Origin: an uncultured Prevotellaceae bacterium
GTDB taxonomy: Bacteria > Bacteroidota > Bacteroidia > Bacteroidales > Muribaculaceae
Reading direction: 5' to 3'
NCBI GenBank assembly: GCA_900318865.1
Contig: ONMF01000008.1
Span: 24,195 to 88,194, forward strand
DNA length: 64,000 nucleotides
Part shown: piece by piece, positions 8,871 through 17,575 of the stretch
How positions within the stretch are numbered: the first letter of the stretch is position 1
Layout: each line of letters starts with the position of its first letter
Notes under the pieces: generated by a model
The model's input: only the letters and a program-made list of their open reading frames with translations
Told to the model about the DNA's origin: nothing
The model's database searches: none
Translations under genes and position numbers: made by a program

Positions 8871-9776
8871 TTATCGCTTGCGTGATGCGTTGAACAGGAA
8901 ATCTTTCTCGTCGTCGGTGAGGGCGGTGTAGCCCGACTGCTTGATTTTTGCCAGGATTTGGTCAAGCCGCTCCTCGTAGGCTGTGGGGCCTTTGGGCTTC
9001 TGGCTGGCCGATGGCCGCTGGCTGCTGACGTCCTGGGCTGCGGGCGCTCCTGCAGCATCCTTGCCTTTGTGGCGTGCCAGATGCCTCACCGTGCCCACCA
9101 CCATGTCGATGACGGCATTGATGGGATTGGTGATGTCGTGACCGCGCTTGATGTTCAAGGCCCACAAGGCGCCCGTGAACGCACCGCCCAGGTGCGCGAT
9201 GTGGCCGCCGGCGTTGCCGGTGTCGAAACTCAGCAGGTCGATGCCCACGGTGATGATGGCCACCCACTTGAGCGAAATGTCACCGATGAAGAGCAACCCT
9301 ATCTTGTAGTGAGGCGCATAGACGGCCGCCGCCACCACGATGGCGATGACCGATGCGCTGGCTCCCAGCAGCAGGCCCGGCTGGCCGGCAAAATGCGGCA
9401 GCAGATTGTAGGCCAGCACGAAAAATGCCGCACCGCCCAGTCCGCCCAGCACATATAGCCCTCCCAGCTGCCGAGGCATGAAAAACTCCAGGAAGATGCG
9501 TCCCAGCCAGTAGAGCCACAACATGTTGAACAAGATGTGCAGCAATTCGTAGTGGGCAAACATGTAGGTCAGCAGTGTCCAGGGCCGTCGCAGCAGTTGC
9601 TGCCAGGCCGTGGGCACTTCCACCATACGCAGGGGCCACTGGGTGTCGATGCCCAGCAGCAGGAAAACGAGCGTGAGCACATGCAGCACGACGAATACCG
9701 CGATGTTGATGTAGATGAACCGCATCAGCATCGAGCCCTGGCTGTAGCGGGTTTTCAAGTCGTCAATAATAGCCAT
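8871..9776 (-). CDS. Rhomboid family intramembrane serine protease (copy A)
   Basis: A protein of 301 residues with six or seven hydrophobic segments between residues 20 and 215. The catalytic Ser is in GASAS (Ser 140) and the catalytic His in AHLGG (His 195), the dyad that cuts substrates inside the membrane. A soluble C-terminal tail follows (about residues 215-301), rich in Ala/Gln/Ser and ending in a short acidic and basic helix. The start overlaps the end of the second rhomboid gene by 14 bases, so the two are probably translated together. The substrate is unknown; in bacteria, rhomboids may cut orphan or misfolded membrane proteins. Confidence 0.9.
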   Translation of the reverse strand: MAIIDDLKTRYSQGSMLMRFIYINIAVFVVLHVLTLVFLLLGIDTQWPLRMVEVPTAWQQLLRRPWTLLTYMFAHYELLHILFNMLWLYWLGRIFLEFFMPRQLGGLYVLGGLGGAAFFVLAYNLLPHFAGQPGLLLGASASVIAIVVAAAVYAPHYKIGLLFIGDISLKWVAIITVGIDLLSFDTGNAGGHIAHLGGAFTGALWALNIKRGHDITNPINAVIDMVVGTVRHLARHKGKDAAGAPAAQDVSSQRPSASQKPKGPTAYEERLDQILAKIKQSGYTALTDDEKDFLFNASRKR

Positions 9777-10521
9777 TGCCGAAGCCTCCCTGAATGGTGC
9801 CGTTGCGTTTCCAATACCAGATGATGAAGAATCCGAAAATCATGCCGCCCAGGTGTGCGAAATGCGCCACGCTTTCCATGATGCTGGCCACCCCGAAGAG
9901 CAACTCCACGGCGCCATAGCCCAGCACCATCCACTTGGCCTTGATGGGGAAGGGGAACGGAATGATGTACATGGGCATGTTGGGGAAAAGCATGCCGAAG
10001 GCCAGCAGGATGCCGAACACCGCGCCGCTGGCTCCGACCGTTACCAGCGAATTTTGGAAAGCGTCCACATAGGCGTTGATTTGGCCGGTGTCCATCAGTT
10101 GGGTCACCTGGTCGGCCGTGAGGCTGTTGAGCGACGCAAAAGCAGGCACAAAGGTGCCTTGCCAAGTGAGTGTCCAGGTGAGTTCCTGCACGATAGCCGC
10201 TCCCACACCGCAGGCCATATAATAAAAGAAGTAGCGTTTCTGCCCCAGCACGCGCTCCAGCGTCACACCGAACATCCACAGCGAAAACATGTTGAAGAAC
10301 AGGTGTGCTATGCCCGAAGTGTCGTGCATAAACATGTAGGTGAGCAACTGCGCGGGATTGAAGTCGCTGGCCTGCCAGTAGTGAAGTCCCAGCCACTGCG
10401 TCAAGTCGATGCCCGACGAATGTCTCAGCACGATGGTGCCCAGCCACATGATACAATTGATGATGAGCAAATGCTTCGTCACCGCGGGGATGCTTGCCCA
10501 AAAATTGCCTCGATAGTTCAT
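9763..10521 (-). CDS. Rhomboid family intramembrane serine protease (copy B)
   Basis: A rhomboid protease of 252 residues, first gene of a three-gene operon with rhomboid copy A and the phosphatase-fold gene. Catalytic Ser in GASG (Ser 165) and His in AHLGG (His 223). A loop of about 40 residues between the fourth helix and the Ser helix (residues 118-158) has no counterpart in copy A. I prefer the start at 10521 (NYRGNFWASIPAVTK) over 10590, because the extra 23 residues are Phe/Arg/Lys-rich and would include the promoter-like CAAAATTA at 10569-10576. The tail is short and Gly-rich (GGFGNGYY). Confidence 0.88.
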   Translation of the reverse strand: MNYRGNFWASIPAVTKHLLIINCIMWLGTIVLRHSSGIDLTQWLGLHYWQASDFNPAQLLTYMFMHDTSGIAHLFFNMFSLWMFGVTLERVLGQKRYFFYYMACGVGAAIVQELTWTLTWQGTFVPAFASLNSLTADQVTQLMDTGQINAYVDAFQNSLVTVGASGAVFGILLAFGMLFPNMPMYIIPFPFPIKAKWMVLGYGAVELLFGVASIMESVAHFAHLGGMIFGFFIIWYWKRNGTIQGGFGNGYY

Positions 10522-10657
10522 AAAAAAGAATTTTGGTAAGAATTGTTGATTTCTGCGCAACAATCGTGCAAAATTACTGAAAAACTCCATAAGTGCAGGA
10601 GAAATGGTGTTAAAAGGTGGTTTTTTTTGAAAAAAACGCTTTTTTTTGGATTTTTTT

Positions 10658-10688
10658 TTTGTTTAAATGTTTGTTTTGTCTATATTTG
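10658..10688 (+). promoter_or_regulatory. Promoter of the HU gene
   Basis: TTTG (10658-10661), 19 bases, TATATTTG (10681-10688): a full match to the Bacteroidetes -33/-7 pattern. It is followed by an A-rich untranslated leader of about 45 bases before the ATG at 10740. The upstream 60 bases are dominated by T-runs of 7 to 11, an UP-element-like region that fits a highly expressed gene. Confidence 0.75.
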
Positions 10689-10739
10689 TGGCAACGTTAA
10701 ACCAAAACCTTATTTAATAACATTAAAAAACAAACCATT

Positions 10740-11012
10740 ATGAACAAGAAAGAATTAGTGAATGCAATTGCTGCTGAGGCAAAATTAACGAAAGTTCAGG
10801 CTGCAGCTGCTCTCGACGCTGCTCTGAAGGCTGTGGGTGAGGCTCTTGCCAAGGGTGACAAGGTGGCTCTTATCGGTTTCGGAACCTTTGCTGTTGCCGA
10901 GAAGGCTGCACGCACAGGTGTGAACCCCGCCACCAAGGCCAAGATTGAAATTCCCGCCAAGAAGGTGGTGAAATTCAAAGCCGGTGCTGAGCTTGCCGCA
11001 AAAGTGAAATAA
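10740..11012 (+). CDS. HU family DNA-binding protein
   Basis: A nucleoid protein of 90 residues, the standard HU length. It has the N-terminal helix pair (KKELVNAIAAEAKLTKVQA), the central GFGTFAV strand and the DNA-binding arm region with ARTGVNPATKAKIEIPA, including the Pro that intercalates in DNA. It bends and compacts DNA as a dimer. It is a single-gene unit between a canonical promoter and a long terminator hairpin at 11036-11073. Codon use is biased to a few codons, as expected of an abundant protein. Confidence 0.97.
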   Translation: MNKKELVNAIAAEAKLTKVQAAAALDAALKAVGEALAKGDKVALIGFGTFAVAEKAARTGVNPATKAKIEIPAKKVVKFKAGAELAAKVK

Positions 11013-11035
11013 TCACAGCAAATAAGAAGAACATC

Positions 11036-11077
11036 AAAATTCCTGTCGCAACGAGCGTTGTGGCGGGAATTTTGTGT
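11036..11077 (+). terminator. Terminator after the HU gene
   Basis: A 17-base-pair hairpin (arms 11036-11052 and 11057-11073, loop GAGC). All positions pair if G-U wobbles are allowed. The 3' arm ends in a T-rich stretch (AATTTTGTGTATTT), and the 5' arm starts with AAAA, so it could work in both directions. Confidence 0.85.
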
Positions 11078-11126
11078 ATTTAGCAATATTTTAGATTTGG
11101 AAATGAAAATTCAGAAATAAATTTGC

Positions 11127-11134
11127 TATATTTG
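11127..11134 (+). promoter_or_regulatory. Putative -7 box of the LRR protein gene
   Basis: TATATTTG, followed by a leader of about 90 bases before the ATG at 11229. A TTTG is present upstream (11096-11099), but the spacing of 27 bases is longer than usual, so the -33 element is uncertain. Confidence 0.45.
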
Positions 11135-11228
11135 TAGCGGTGTTATGGGGTGCGGTGCGCCCACCCGCAATGCCATGAACAAACCAAAGGAAAACCAACT
11201 ATTTAATTGTTAACCAAAATATTTTACT

Positions 11229-14200
11229 ATGAACATCAGCATTACAAAATCATTGTTGAGACGCAGTGCGGCTGTGGCAATGCTGGGATTGTTGCTGGTG
11301 CCTGCATCGATGGCTAAAGTGGTCAAGGTGGATGGCATCAATTACAATTATAGCACCAAGACGCGTGTCGCCACTGTGGAGCAGTACGACATCCAGAACC
11401 TGCGCGATGAGAATGGAAACCTGGTAAAGGACGAGAATGGCAAGAATGTCAAGGACTCGACCTTCTATGTGGGTGACATCGTGATTCCCCCGACGGTTTC
11501 AATCGACGGCGTTGATTATCCCGTGGTTGGCACCGAGGCTGCCGCTTTCCAGAATTGCCGCGACCTGACTTCGGTGATTCTGCCCGAATCGTGTGTGACG
11601 ATTGACAACAACACCTTCAACGGCTGCGAGAAACTGACCAACTGGCCGGTTCCCTCCACGGCCACCAAGATTGGTCAAGGGTCGTTTGTACGTTGCAAAT
11701 CTCTTACCGAGGCGGTGATTCCCGCCGGTGTCAACGGCAAGCTCATCACCGGCATGTTTGCCGAATGTTCAAGCCTGAAGAAAATCACCTTTGCAGCCAC
11801 TACCGAGGCCACGCAGCTGCAGCTCAACTACTTTGTGCTCAGCGCTCCGGCCACGGCCGGGTATCCTCCTGTCGAAGAACTTTACATCTATCGTCAGCTG
11901 TCGGACCCCACGCAGAACAACCTGAGTCCGTTCCACAATGTGACCACGCTCAAGAAAGTGGTCCTGGGCGGTGAGATGACCAGCGTGAACAGCACCATGT
12001 TCCAGGGTTGCACGGCTCTTGAGGCGGTGGAATTTGAAGAAGGTAACAAGATTGCTGCTATCGGAACGTCGGCTTTCGCAAGCTGCAAGGCTCTCAAGTC
12101 GATTGACCTGCCCGCGGCAGTCACCGCCATCGAGGCCAGCACGTTTAACGGAGCCTCTTCACTGGAGTCCATCACGATGGGCGATGTGACGTCGATAGGT
12201 GTGACGGCTTTCTATAATTCCGGCCTCACTTCGCTCGACGGTGTTGCCGCTACGGTGCAGACCATCGGCCAGCAGGCATTCCAGAACAGCAAGATTGCCG
12301 GTGATGTGACGCTGCCCGCAGCGGTCACCGCCATCGGCAGCCAGGCATTTGCCGGCACGCAGGCCACTTCGTTTGCCATTCCGGCCGGTGTGGCATCGAT
12401 TGGCAATGCCGCTTTCGCACCCATAGAAACTCTCGCCGCTATCAACCTCGATGAGGGCAACGAAGCCTTCAAAATGGAGAACGGCGTGCTGTATAACGCA
12501 GCAGGCACCCGCCTGCTCGTAAGCGCCCATCAGGGCGAAATTGGCACCGAGCTCAGCAATGAGGCAGTGGAGAGTGTCGACAATTACGGATTGGCATTCT
12601 CGCCGTTTGAGACAGTGGAACTGCCCAATGTGACTTCGCTGGGCAACTACGCTTTCTATAAAGCCGCTGTCAAGGCCTATACAATCAAGGCCGCCACATC
12701 GCTTGGACAAAACCTGTTCAATAGCTCGGCTCTTGAAAGCCTGGTGATTGAGGATGGCCGCAACGAGATTCCGCAGGGATTGGCGGCCAACTGCCCCAAG
12801 CTGGCCAGCGTCACGCTGCCTGAGACAACTACCAGCATGATGCGCGACTGCTTCGCCAACTGCCCCTCTCTGGTCGAGATGGAGCTTCCGTCGAATGTGA
12901 GCTACATGGAGCCGGGTTCGGTGCCCGCCACCATCCAGACTCTGCGCGTGCTCAATCCCAGCGTGCCCGCATTGGCCGACGGCGTGTTCAATGCCGAGCA
13001 GGGCAATGTGGTGTGTAAGGTGGCTCCGGGCTCGGTCAAAGCCTTCAAGGCCGCGGCACAGTGGCAGTACCTCAACATCCAGGCCGACCCCACCATCGTG
13101 GTCGAGAACGTGGAGAAGGGCTGCCCCACCGGTCTGTACTTCACTACCACCGACGGCAAGCTGTACTTTAAGAACGAAGACGGCGATATCATCGACACCA
13201 ACTTCGAGGCCGGTGCCCACGCCTTCACGCTGGGCAGCTACAAGAACCGTATCTACGTGGCCGATGCCGGTGTGAACTTCACTTATCAAGATCCCAACCA
13301 GCCCCTGGGCGACGGTCAGCTCTTCTATGTGAACCGCACGGGCGACATCTATTATCGCGTCACTGTGCTCAACAACGTGGGCGGAGCACCCTCGGAGGAC
13401 CCCTTCACCATGTTTATCGACGCGACCGAGAACAAGATTTACATTGCCGACCGCAACGTGGGCGTGCATGAGATGAGCGCCGATGCCGCAGGCCTCTATG
13501 GCCAGCAGCCGTTCCTCTTCCAGAACCAGTGGCTCCCCTTCTACAACGACTATATCGCTTGGGGCTCCATCACCGGCGGCTTCACGCGCGACAGCCACGG
13601 CATCTTCTGGATGACCAAGAAGTATAACGGAGTGGGCGTGCTGCGCTTCACCCGCAACGACATCTACAGCGACGGCGTCATCGCCGGCAAGCCTGTGCCT
13701 TACAAGAAGCTCTTCTCCGATGTCATCATCAAAACCGCTTATCTTGACGAGGCCAACGGCTACTACTACATGCATGTGCTCAAAGATCCTTACGGATGCG
13801 CACCCGGAATCTACCGCATCGCTCTCAATCGCCTGTGCGATCCCGAGACCGGTGCCGATGTGGAAGGCAACACCGAGCTTAAGATTGCCGACTGCCAGCT
13901 TATCGACGATTCTCCCATCCTGAGCAACCGTGGTCAGGAAGCCAGCGGTGAGATTGCCAATGTGGCCCAAATCACCGGCGACGGTGAGAACATCTATTGG
14001 GGCTATATCGCTGCCACCAGCGATGAGAACTCCATTACCGGTTCGGTGCCTCTGGATGCCGAGAACCCGCTGCACAAGAGCGGTATCAAGACCATCAAGA
14101 GTGCCGATGAGAATCCTGTGGTGACCTTCGCCGTGGAGAATGTGGAGGCCTACGGAATCACCGGTGCCACCTATGTGGCTCCGCCGGTGGTCGCTCCCCA

Positions 14201-14948
14201 GTCGATTACGCTCAACCAGACCGAGGCCGAGTTCACCCAGGTGGGCGAGCAGTTGCAGCTCGAGGCCACCATCCTGCCCGACGATGCCACCGACCAGACT
14301 GTGGCTTGGGCTTCGGATAACGAGACCTTCGTCACTGTCGACGCTGCCGGTCTGGTGACCGTTGTGGCGCTGCCCGAGGCCGATGCCGAGGATGCCGTGG
14401 TGAACATCACTGCCACTTCCAACGCCAACCCCGAGCTTGTGGCTACCTGCGTGGTGACTGTCAAGAAGCAAGAGCCCGTGGTGATACTGCCCACGTCGAT
14501 TGAGCTGAATGTCGAAGAGATTGAGTTCAGCGAGCCGGGCGAGCAAGTGCAGCTCGTTGCCACCATCCTGCCCGAGGAAGCTACCGAACTCGAACTGGTG
14601 TGGGAATCGAGCAACCCGGATGTGGCCACCGTCGATGAAAACGGCCTGGTGACCGCCAGCGAGACGTTCTTCGAGGGCGCCGCCGGCATCCGCCGCGCTC
14701 CTGTCGATGGCCAGGGCCTGGCAGTGATCACCGTTCGCTCGGCAGCCGCCCCCGAGGTGAGCGCCACCTGCAACGTGATTGCCAGCCGTCCCACCGGCAT
14801 CTATGATGTCAACGCCGGCAAGGCCGTGGAGAGCGTCAAGTACTACAACGCTGCCGGCCTTGAGAGTGCTGCACCGTTCCAGGGTGTGAACATTATGGTC
14901 AAGAAGTTCCAGGATGGCTCCACTCAGGTGCTGAAAGTGGTCAAGTAA
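11229..14948 (+). CDS. Secreted BspA-type leucine-rich repeat protein with Ig-like domains
   Basis: A protein of 1239 residues. Residues 1-29 are a signal peptide (Arg-Arg, hydrophobic core, ASMA). Residues about 90-620 are BspA/LRR_5-type repeats (units like FQNCRDLTSVILPESC, FNGCEKLT, FASCKALKSIDLP). Residues about 640-980 form a region rich in aromatic strand repeats that could be a beta-propeller. Two BIG_2-type Ig-like domains follow (about 988-1080 and 1087-1185, each with the ATILP and ATV signature). The last 50 residues (YYNAAGLESAAPFQGVNIMV, then a short DG turn and a Val-Val-Lys end) look like the C-terminal tail that ends many large secreted Bacteroidales proteins, possibly a type IX secretion signal. 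BspA-type proteins are surface adhesins or matrix binders. It is a single-gene unit with its own terminator. Confidence 0.85.
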   Translation: MNISITKSLLRRSAAVAMLGLLLVPASMAKVVKVDGINYNYSTKTRVATVEQYDIQNLRDENGNLVKDENGKNVKDSTFYVGDIVIPPTVSIDGVDYPVVGTEAAAFQNCRDLTSVILPESCVTIDNNTFNGCEKLTNWPVPSTATKIGQGSFVRCKSLTEAVIPAGVNGKLITGMFAECSSLKKITFAATTEATQLQLNYFVLSAPATAGYPPVEELYIYRQLSDPTQNNLSPFHNVTTLKKVVLGGEMTSVNSTMFQGCTALEAVEFEEGNKIAAIGTSAFASCKALKSIDLPAAVTAIEASTFNGASSLESITMGDVTSIGVTAFYNSGLTSLDGVAATVQTIGQQAFQNSKIAGDVTLPAAVTAIGSQAFAGTQATSFAIPAGVASIGNAAFAPIETLAAINLDEGNEAFKMENGVLYNAAGTRLLVSAHQGEIGTELSNEAVESVDNYGLAFSPFETVELPNVTSLGNYAFYKAAVKAYTIKAATSLGQNLFNSSALESLVIEDGRNEIPQGLAANCPKLASVTLPETTTSMMRDCFANCPSLVEMELPSNVSYMEPGSVPATIQTLRVLNPSVPALADGVFNAEQGNVVCKVAPGSVKAFKAAAQWQYLNIQADPTIVVENVEKGCPTGLYFTTTDGKLYFKNEDGDIIDTNFEAGAHAFTLGSYKNRIYVADAGVNFTYQDPNQPLGDGQLFYVNRTGDIYYRVTVLNNVGGAPSEDPFTMFIDATENKIYIADRNVGVHEMSADAAGLYGQQPFLFQNQWLPFYNDYIAWGSITGGFTRDSHGIFWMTKKYNGVGVLRFTRNDIYSDGVIAGKPVPYKKLFSDVIIKTAYLDEANGYYYMHVLKDPYGCAPGIYRIALNRLCDPETGADVEGNTELKIADCQLIDDSPILSNRGQEASGEIANVAQITGDGENIYWGYIAATSDENSITGSVPLDAENPLHKSGIKTIKSADENPVVTFAVENVEAYGITGATYVAPPVVAPQSITLNQTEAEFTQVGEQLQLEATILPDDATDQTVAWASDNETFVTVDAAGLVTVVALPEADAEDAVVNITATSNANPELVATCVVTVKKQEPVVILPTSIELNVEEIEFSEPGEQVQLVATILPEEATELELVWESSNPDVATVDENGLVTASETFFEGAAGIRRAPVDGQGLAVITVRSAAAPEVSATCNVIASRPTGIYDVNAGKAVESVKYYNAAGLESAAPFQGVNIMVKKFQDGSTQVLKVVK

Positions 14949-14971
14949 TCCCTTATTCAACCACCCATAAC

Positions 14972-15008
14972 ACAAGGGCGGCCCGCGACACGGGTCGCCC
15001 TTGTTTTT
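14972..15008 (+). terminator. Terminator after the LRR protein gene
   Basis: A 14-base-pair hairpin with one G-T wobble (arms 14972-14985 and 14991-15004, loop CGACA), followed by TTTT. It lies 24 bases after the stop codon. Confidence 0.9.
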
Positions 15009-15069
15009 CGATTGGCAGAACCGCTTCGTTTGTGAACATTTACTAAACTTTCGGGGCAGGGTTTTAACC

Positions 15070-15093
15070 TTTGGCCCATTTTTTGTAAATTTG
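15070..15093 (+). promoter_or_regulatory. Putative promoter of parE
   Basis: TAAATTTG (15086-15093) matches the -7 consensus and is 18 bases before the ATG at 15112. TTTG at 15070-15073 lies 12 bases upstream of it. No TTTG is present at the canonical distance (15062-15065 reads TTTT). Confidence 0.45.
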
Positions 15094-15111
15094 TCGGTTA
15101 AAATTCATAGA

Positions 15112-17067
15112 ATGGAAGAAAACGGACTGAAAACCGAACAGCAGACTGCCGATTTCGGCGGATATGACAAACTGAAAACCCTCACCCCGCGCGAGCACAT
15201 ACGCCAGCGCCCCGGCATGTACATCGGCAAGCTGGGCGACGGCTCGCAGAGCGATGACGGCGTGTACGTGCTCATCAAGGAAGTGGTGGACAACAGCATC
15301 GACGAGTTTAACACCGGCTATGCCAAGCCCACTATCACCATCGATGTGGCCGACGGCGCTGTCACCATCCGTGACTATGGGCGCGGCATCCCGCTGGACC
15401 AGGTGCGCGACGCGTCGAGCAAGATGAACACCGGTGCCAAGTACGACACCGAGAACTACAAGCGCTCGGTGGGCCTGAACGGAGTGGGAATCAAGGCGGT
15501 GAACGCGCTTTCTACCGAATTCTATATCCGCAGCGTGCGTGCCGGGCAGGCATCGGCAGTGCTCTATCATGAGGGAAAAGTGGTGGAAGAGACCGGCGTG
15601 ATTGCCGCCGACCCAGGCGAGGAGAACGGCACGCTGGTGCGCTTCAAGCCCGATGCCGGCATTTTCCGCAACTACACCTTCCGCGAGGATATCATCGAGA
15701 ACATGGTCAAGAACTACTCCTTCCTCAACACGGGGCTCTCGCTTATTCTCAACGGCAAGCGCTATCACTCGCGCAACGGCCTGAGCGACCTCGTCAAGGA
15801 GAACATGACCAGCGAGCCGCTTTATCCGCTGATGCACTTCTCAGGCCCCGACATTGAGGTGGTCATCACTCACGCCGCCCAGGTGGGCGAGGAGTTTTAC
15901 TCGTTTGTCAATGGCCAGCACACCACGCAGGGCGGCACGCACCAGAGTGCTTTCCGCGAGGCCATCTCGCGCACTATCAAGGAGTTCTACGGCAAGAATT
16001 TCGAGTACAGCGACATCCGCAACGGCATCGTGGCGGCCATCAGCCTGAAGGTGGAAGAGCCCGTGTTCGAATCGCAGACCAAGATTAAGCTGGGCAGCAG
16101 CGTCATGTGGAAGGATGGCCCCACCATCTACAAGTTTGTCAACGACTTCATCAAGAAAGAGCTCGACGACTATCTGCACAAGACTCCGGCCACGGCCGAC
16201 GTCATGCTCAAGAAAATACAGGACAGCGAGCGCGAGCGCAAGGCCATCGCCGGCGTCACCAAGCAAGTGCGCGAGCGTGCCAAGAAGGCCGCTCTGCACA
16301 ACGACAAGCTGCGCGACTGCCGCGTCCACCTGAACGACGCCCGTGCCCCCAAGGATAACGACCGCCGTGACGATTCGTCGATTTTCATCACCGAGGGACT
16401 CTCGGCAAGCGGTTCGATCACCAAGATTCGCGACGTGGAGACCCAGGCCGTGTTCTCGCTGCGCGGCAAGCCGCTGAACACCTACGGGCTGGAGCCTAAA
16501 AAGGTGCTCACCAACGAGGAGTTCGCCCTGCTTCAGGCGGCATTGAACATCGATGACGGCATCGACGGCCTGCGCTATAATAAGGTGATTATTGCCACCG
16601 ATGCCGATGTGGACGGCATGCACATCCGCTTGCTCATGCTCACCTATTTCCTGCAGTTCTATCCCGAGTTGATCAAGACGGGCCACTTGTTTATTCTGCA
16701 GACGCCGTTGTTTCGCGTGCTCAACAAAAAAGAGGCCAAGCGCCGCACCCGCGGCACCAAGCGCGAGGCCACGCCGCAAAAGGTGGAAACGTATTATTGC
16801 TACACCGACGAGGAGCGCATCGCCGCGCTGAACAAGCTCGGAGCCGATGCCGAGATAACCCGCTTCAAAGGCTTGGGAGAGATTTCGCCCGAAGAGTTCA
16901 AGGATTTCATCGGCCCCGATATGCGCCTCGACCGCGTGTCGCTGCGCCGCGAGGACTCGGTGAAGGATATGCTGGCCTTCTTCATGGGGAAAAACACCAT
17001 GGAGCGGCAAAATTTCATTATTGACAACTTAGTGAACGAAGACGATGAAGACATCACAGTGCACTGA
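15112..17067 (+). CDS. parE: DNA topoisomerase IV subunit B
   Basis: The ATPase subunit of topoisomerase IV, 651 residues. The GHKL ATPase starts at [13 protein letters not shown] with [10 protein letters not shown] (ATP-binding Glu/Asn) and the [11 protein letters not shown] lid. The Toprim domain has [10 protein letters not shown] and the [10 protein letters not shown] metal site, and the end has the [17 protein letters not shown] motif. RQRPGMYIG and the short length favour ParE over GyrB. I start at 15112 ([10 protein letters not shown]) because the extra upstream codons from 15001 would run through the terminator and promoter. parC is not adjacent; coaD follows and overlaps by 23 bases. 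Confidence 0.93.
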   Translation: MEENGLKTEQQTADFGGYDKLKTLTPREHIRQRPGMYIGKLGDGSQSDDGVYVLIKEVVDNSIDEFNTGYAKPTITIDVADGAVTIRDYGRGIPLDQVRDASSKMNTGAKYDTENYKRSVGLNGVGIKAVNALSTEFYIRSVRAGQASAVLYHEGKVVEETGVIAADPGEENGTLVRFKPDAGIFRNYTFREDIIENMVKNYSFLNTGLSLILNGKRYHSRNGLSDLVKENMTSEPLYPLMHFSGPDIEVVITHAAQVGEEFYSFVNGQHTTQGGTHQSAFREAISRTIKEFYGKNFEYSDIRNGIVAAISLKVEEPVFESQTKIKLGSSVMWKDGPTIYKFVNDFIKKELDDYLHKTPATADVMLKKIQDSERERKAIAGVTKQVRERAKKAALHNDKLRDCRVHLNDARAPKDNDRRDDSSIFITEGLSASGSITKIRDVETQAVFSLRGKPLNTYGLEPKKVLTNEEFALLQAALNIDDGIDGLRYNKVIIATDADVDGMHIRLLMLTYFLQFYPELIKTGHLFILQTPLFRVLNKKEAKRRTRGTKREATPQKVETYYCYTDEERIAALNKLGADAEITRFKGLGEISPEEFKDFIGPDMRLDRVSLRREDSVKDMLAFFMGKNTMERQNFIIDNLVNEDDEDITVH

Positions 17068-17575
17068 GCGCGTGGCCCTGTTTCCGGGCTCGTTCGACCC
17101 CTTCACGCGCGGGCACGAAAGCATCGTGCGCCGGGCTCTCCCCCTGTTCGACAAGGTGGTGATAGCCATCGGAGTGAATCCCGACAAGCAGGGGTTCATG
17201 CCCGTGCAGCAGCGCCGGGCCTGGATTGAGAGCGTTTTTGCCGGCGAGCCGCGCGTGAGCGTGGTGGCCTACACAGGGCTCACCGTTGACGTGGCACGCG
17301 AGTGCGGCGCCCGATTTTTGCTGCGCGGCGTGCGCATGATACAGGATTTTGAGAACGAGATGCACATGGCCGAGGTGAACCGCGAGCTCTCGGGCTTGGA
17401 GACGGTGCTGCTCTACACCCTGCCGCAGTACAGCCACATCAGCTCGTCGATTATGCGCGAGCTGGTGCACTATGGCAGCGATGTGAGCTCCTACCTGCCC
17501 ACCACACTCGACCGCGCGCTGATTCCCGCCGAATGGAACATACCGAAACCCTTGACACCCATCCACCCCGAATGA
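17045..17575 (+). CDS. coaD: Phosphopantetheine adenylyltransferase
   Basis: Makes dephospho-CoA from 4'-phosphopantetheine and ATP, the penultimate step of coenzyme A synthesis. 176 residues, close to the usual 160. It shows the nucleotidyltransferase signature [14 protein letters not shown] (residues 14-27, with the T/HxGH ATP motif), [15 protein letters not shown], and the [12 protein letters not shown] motif that binds ATP phosphates. The start lies inside the end of parE (23-base overlap) and the stop overlaps the start of the S41 protease gene as ATGA, so the three genes form one translationally coupled unit. Confidence 0.95.
   Translation: MKTSQCTERVALFPGSFDPFTRGHESIVRRALPLFDKVVIAIGVNPDKQGFMPVQQRRAWIESVFAGEPRVSVVAYTGLTVDVARECGARFLLRGVRMIQDFENEMHMAEVNRELSGLETVLLYTLPQYSHISSSIMRELVHYGSDVSSYLPTTLDRALIPAEWNIPKPLTPIHPE

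Noticed and set aside
8840..9058. N-terminal extension of the phosphatase-fold gene
   Set aside because: Overlaps the rhomboid coding end and gives a Pro/Arg/Ser-rich sequence before a clear membrane-anchor start at 8839.
12159..14975. 938-residue open frame antisense to the LRR protein gene
   Set aside because: It is the mirror of a high-GC coding region, has no protein-like domains and no promoter, and its codons reflect the sense gene.
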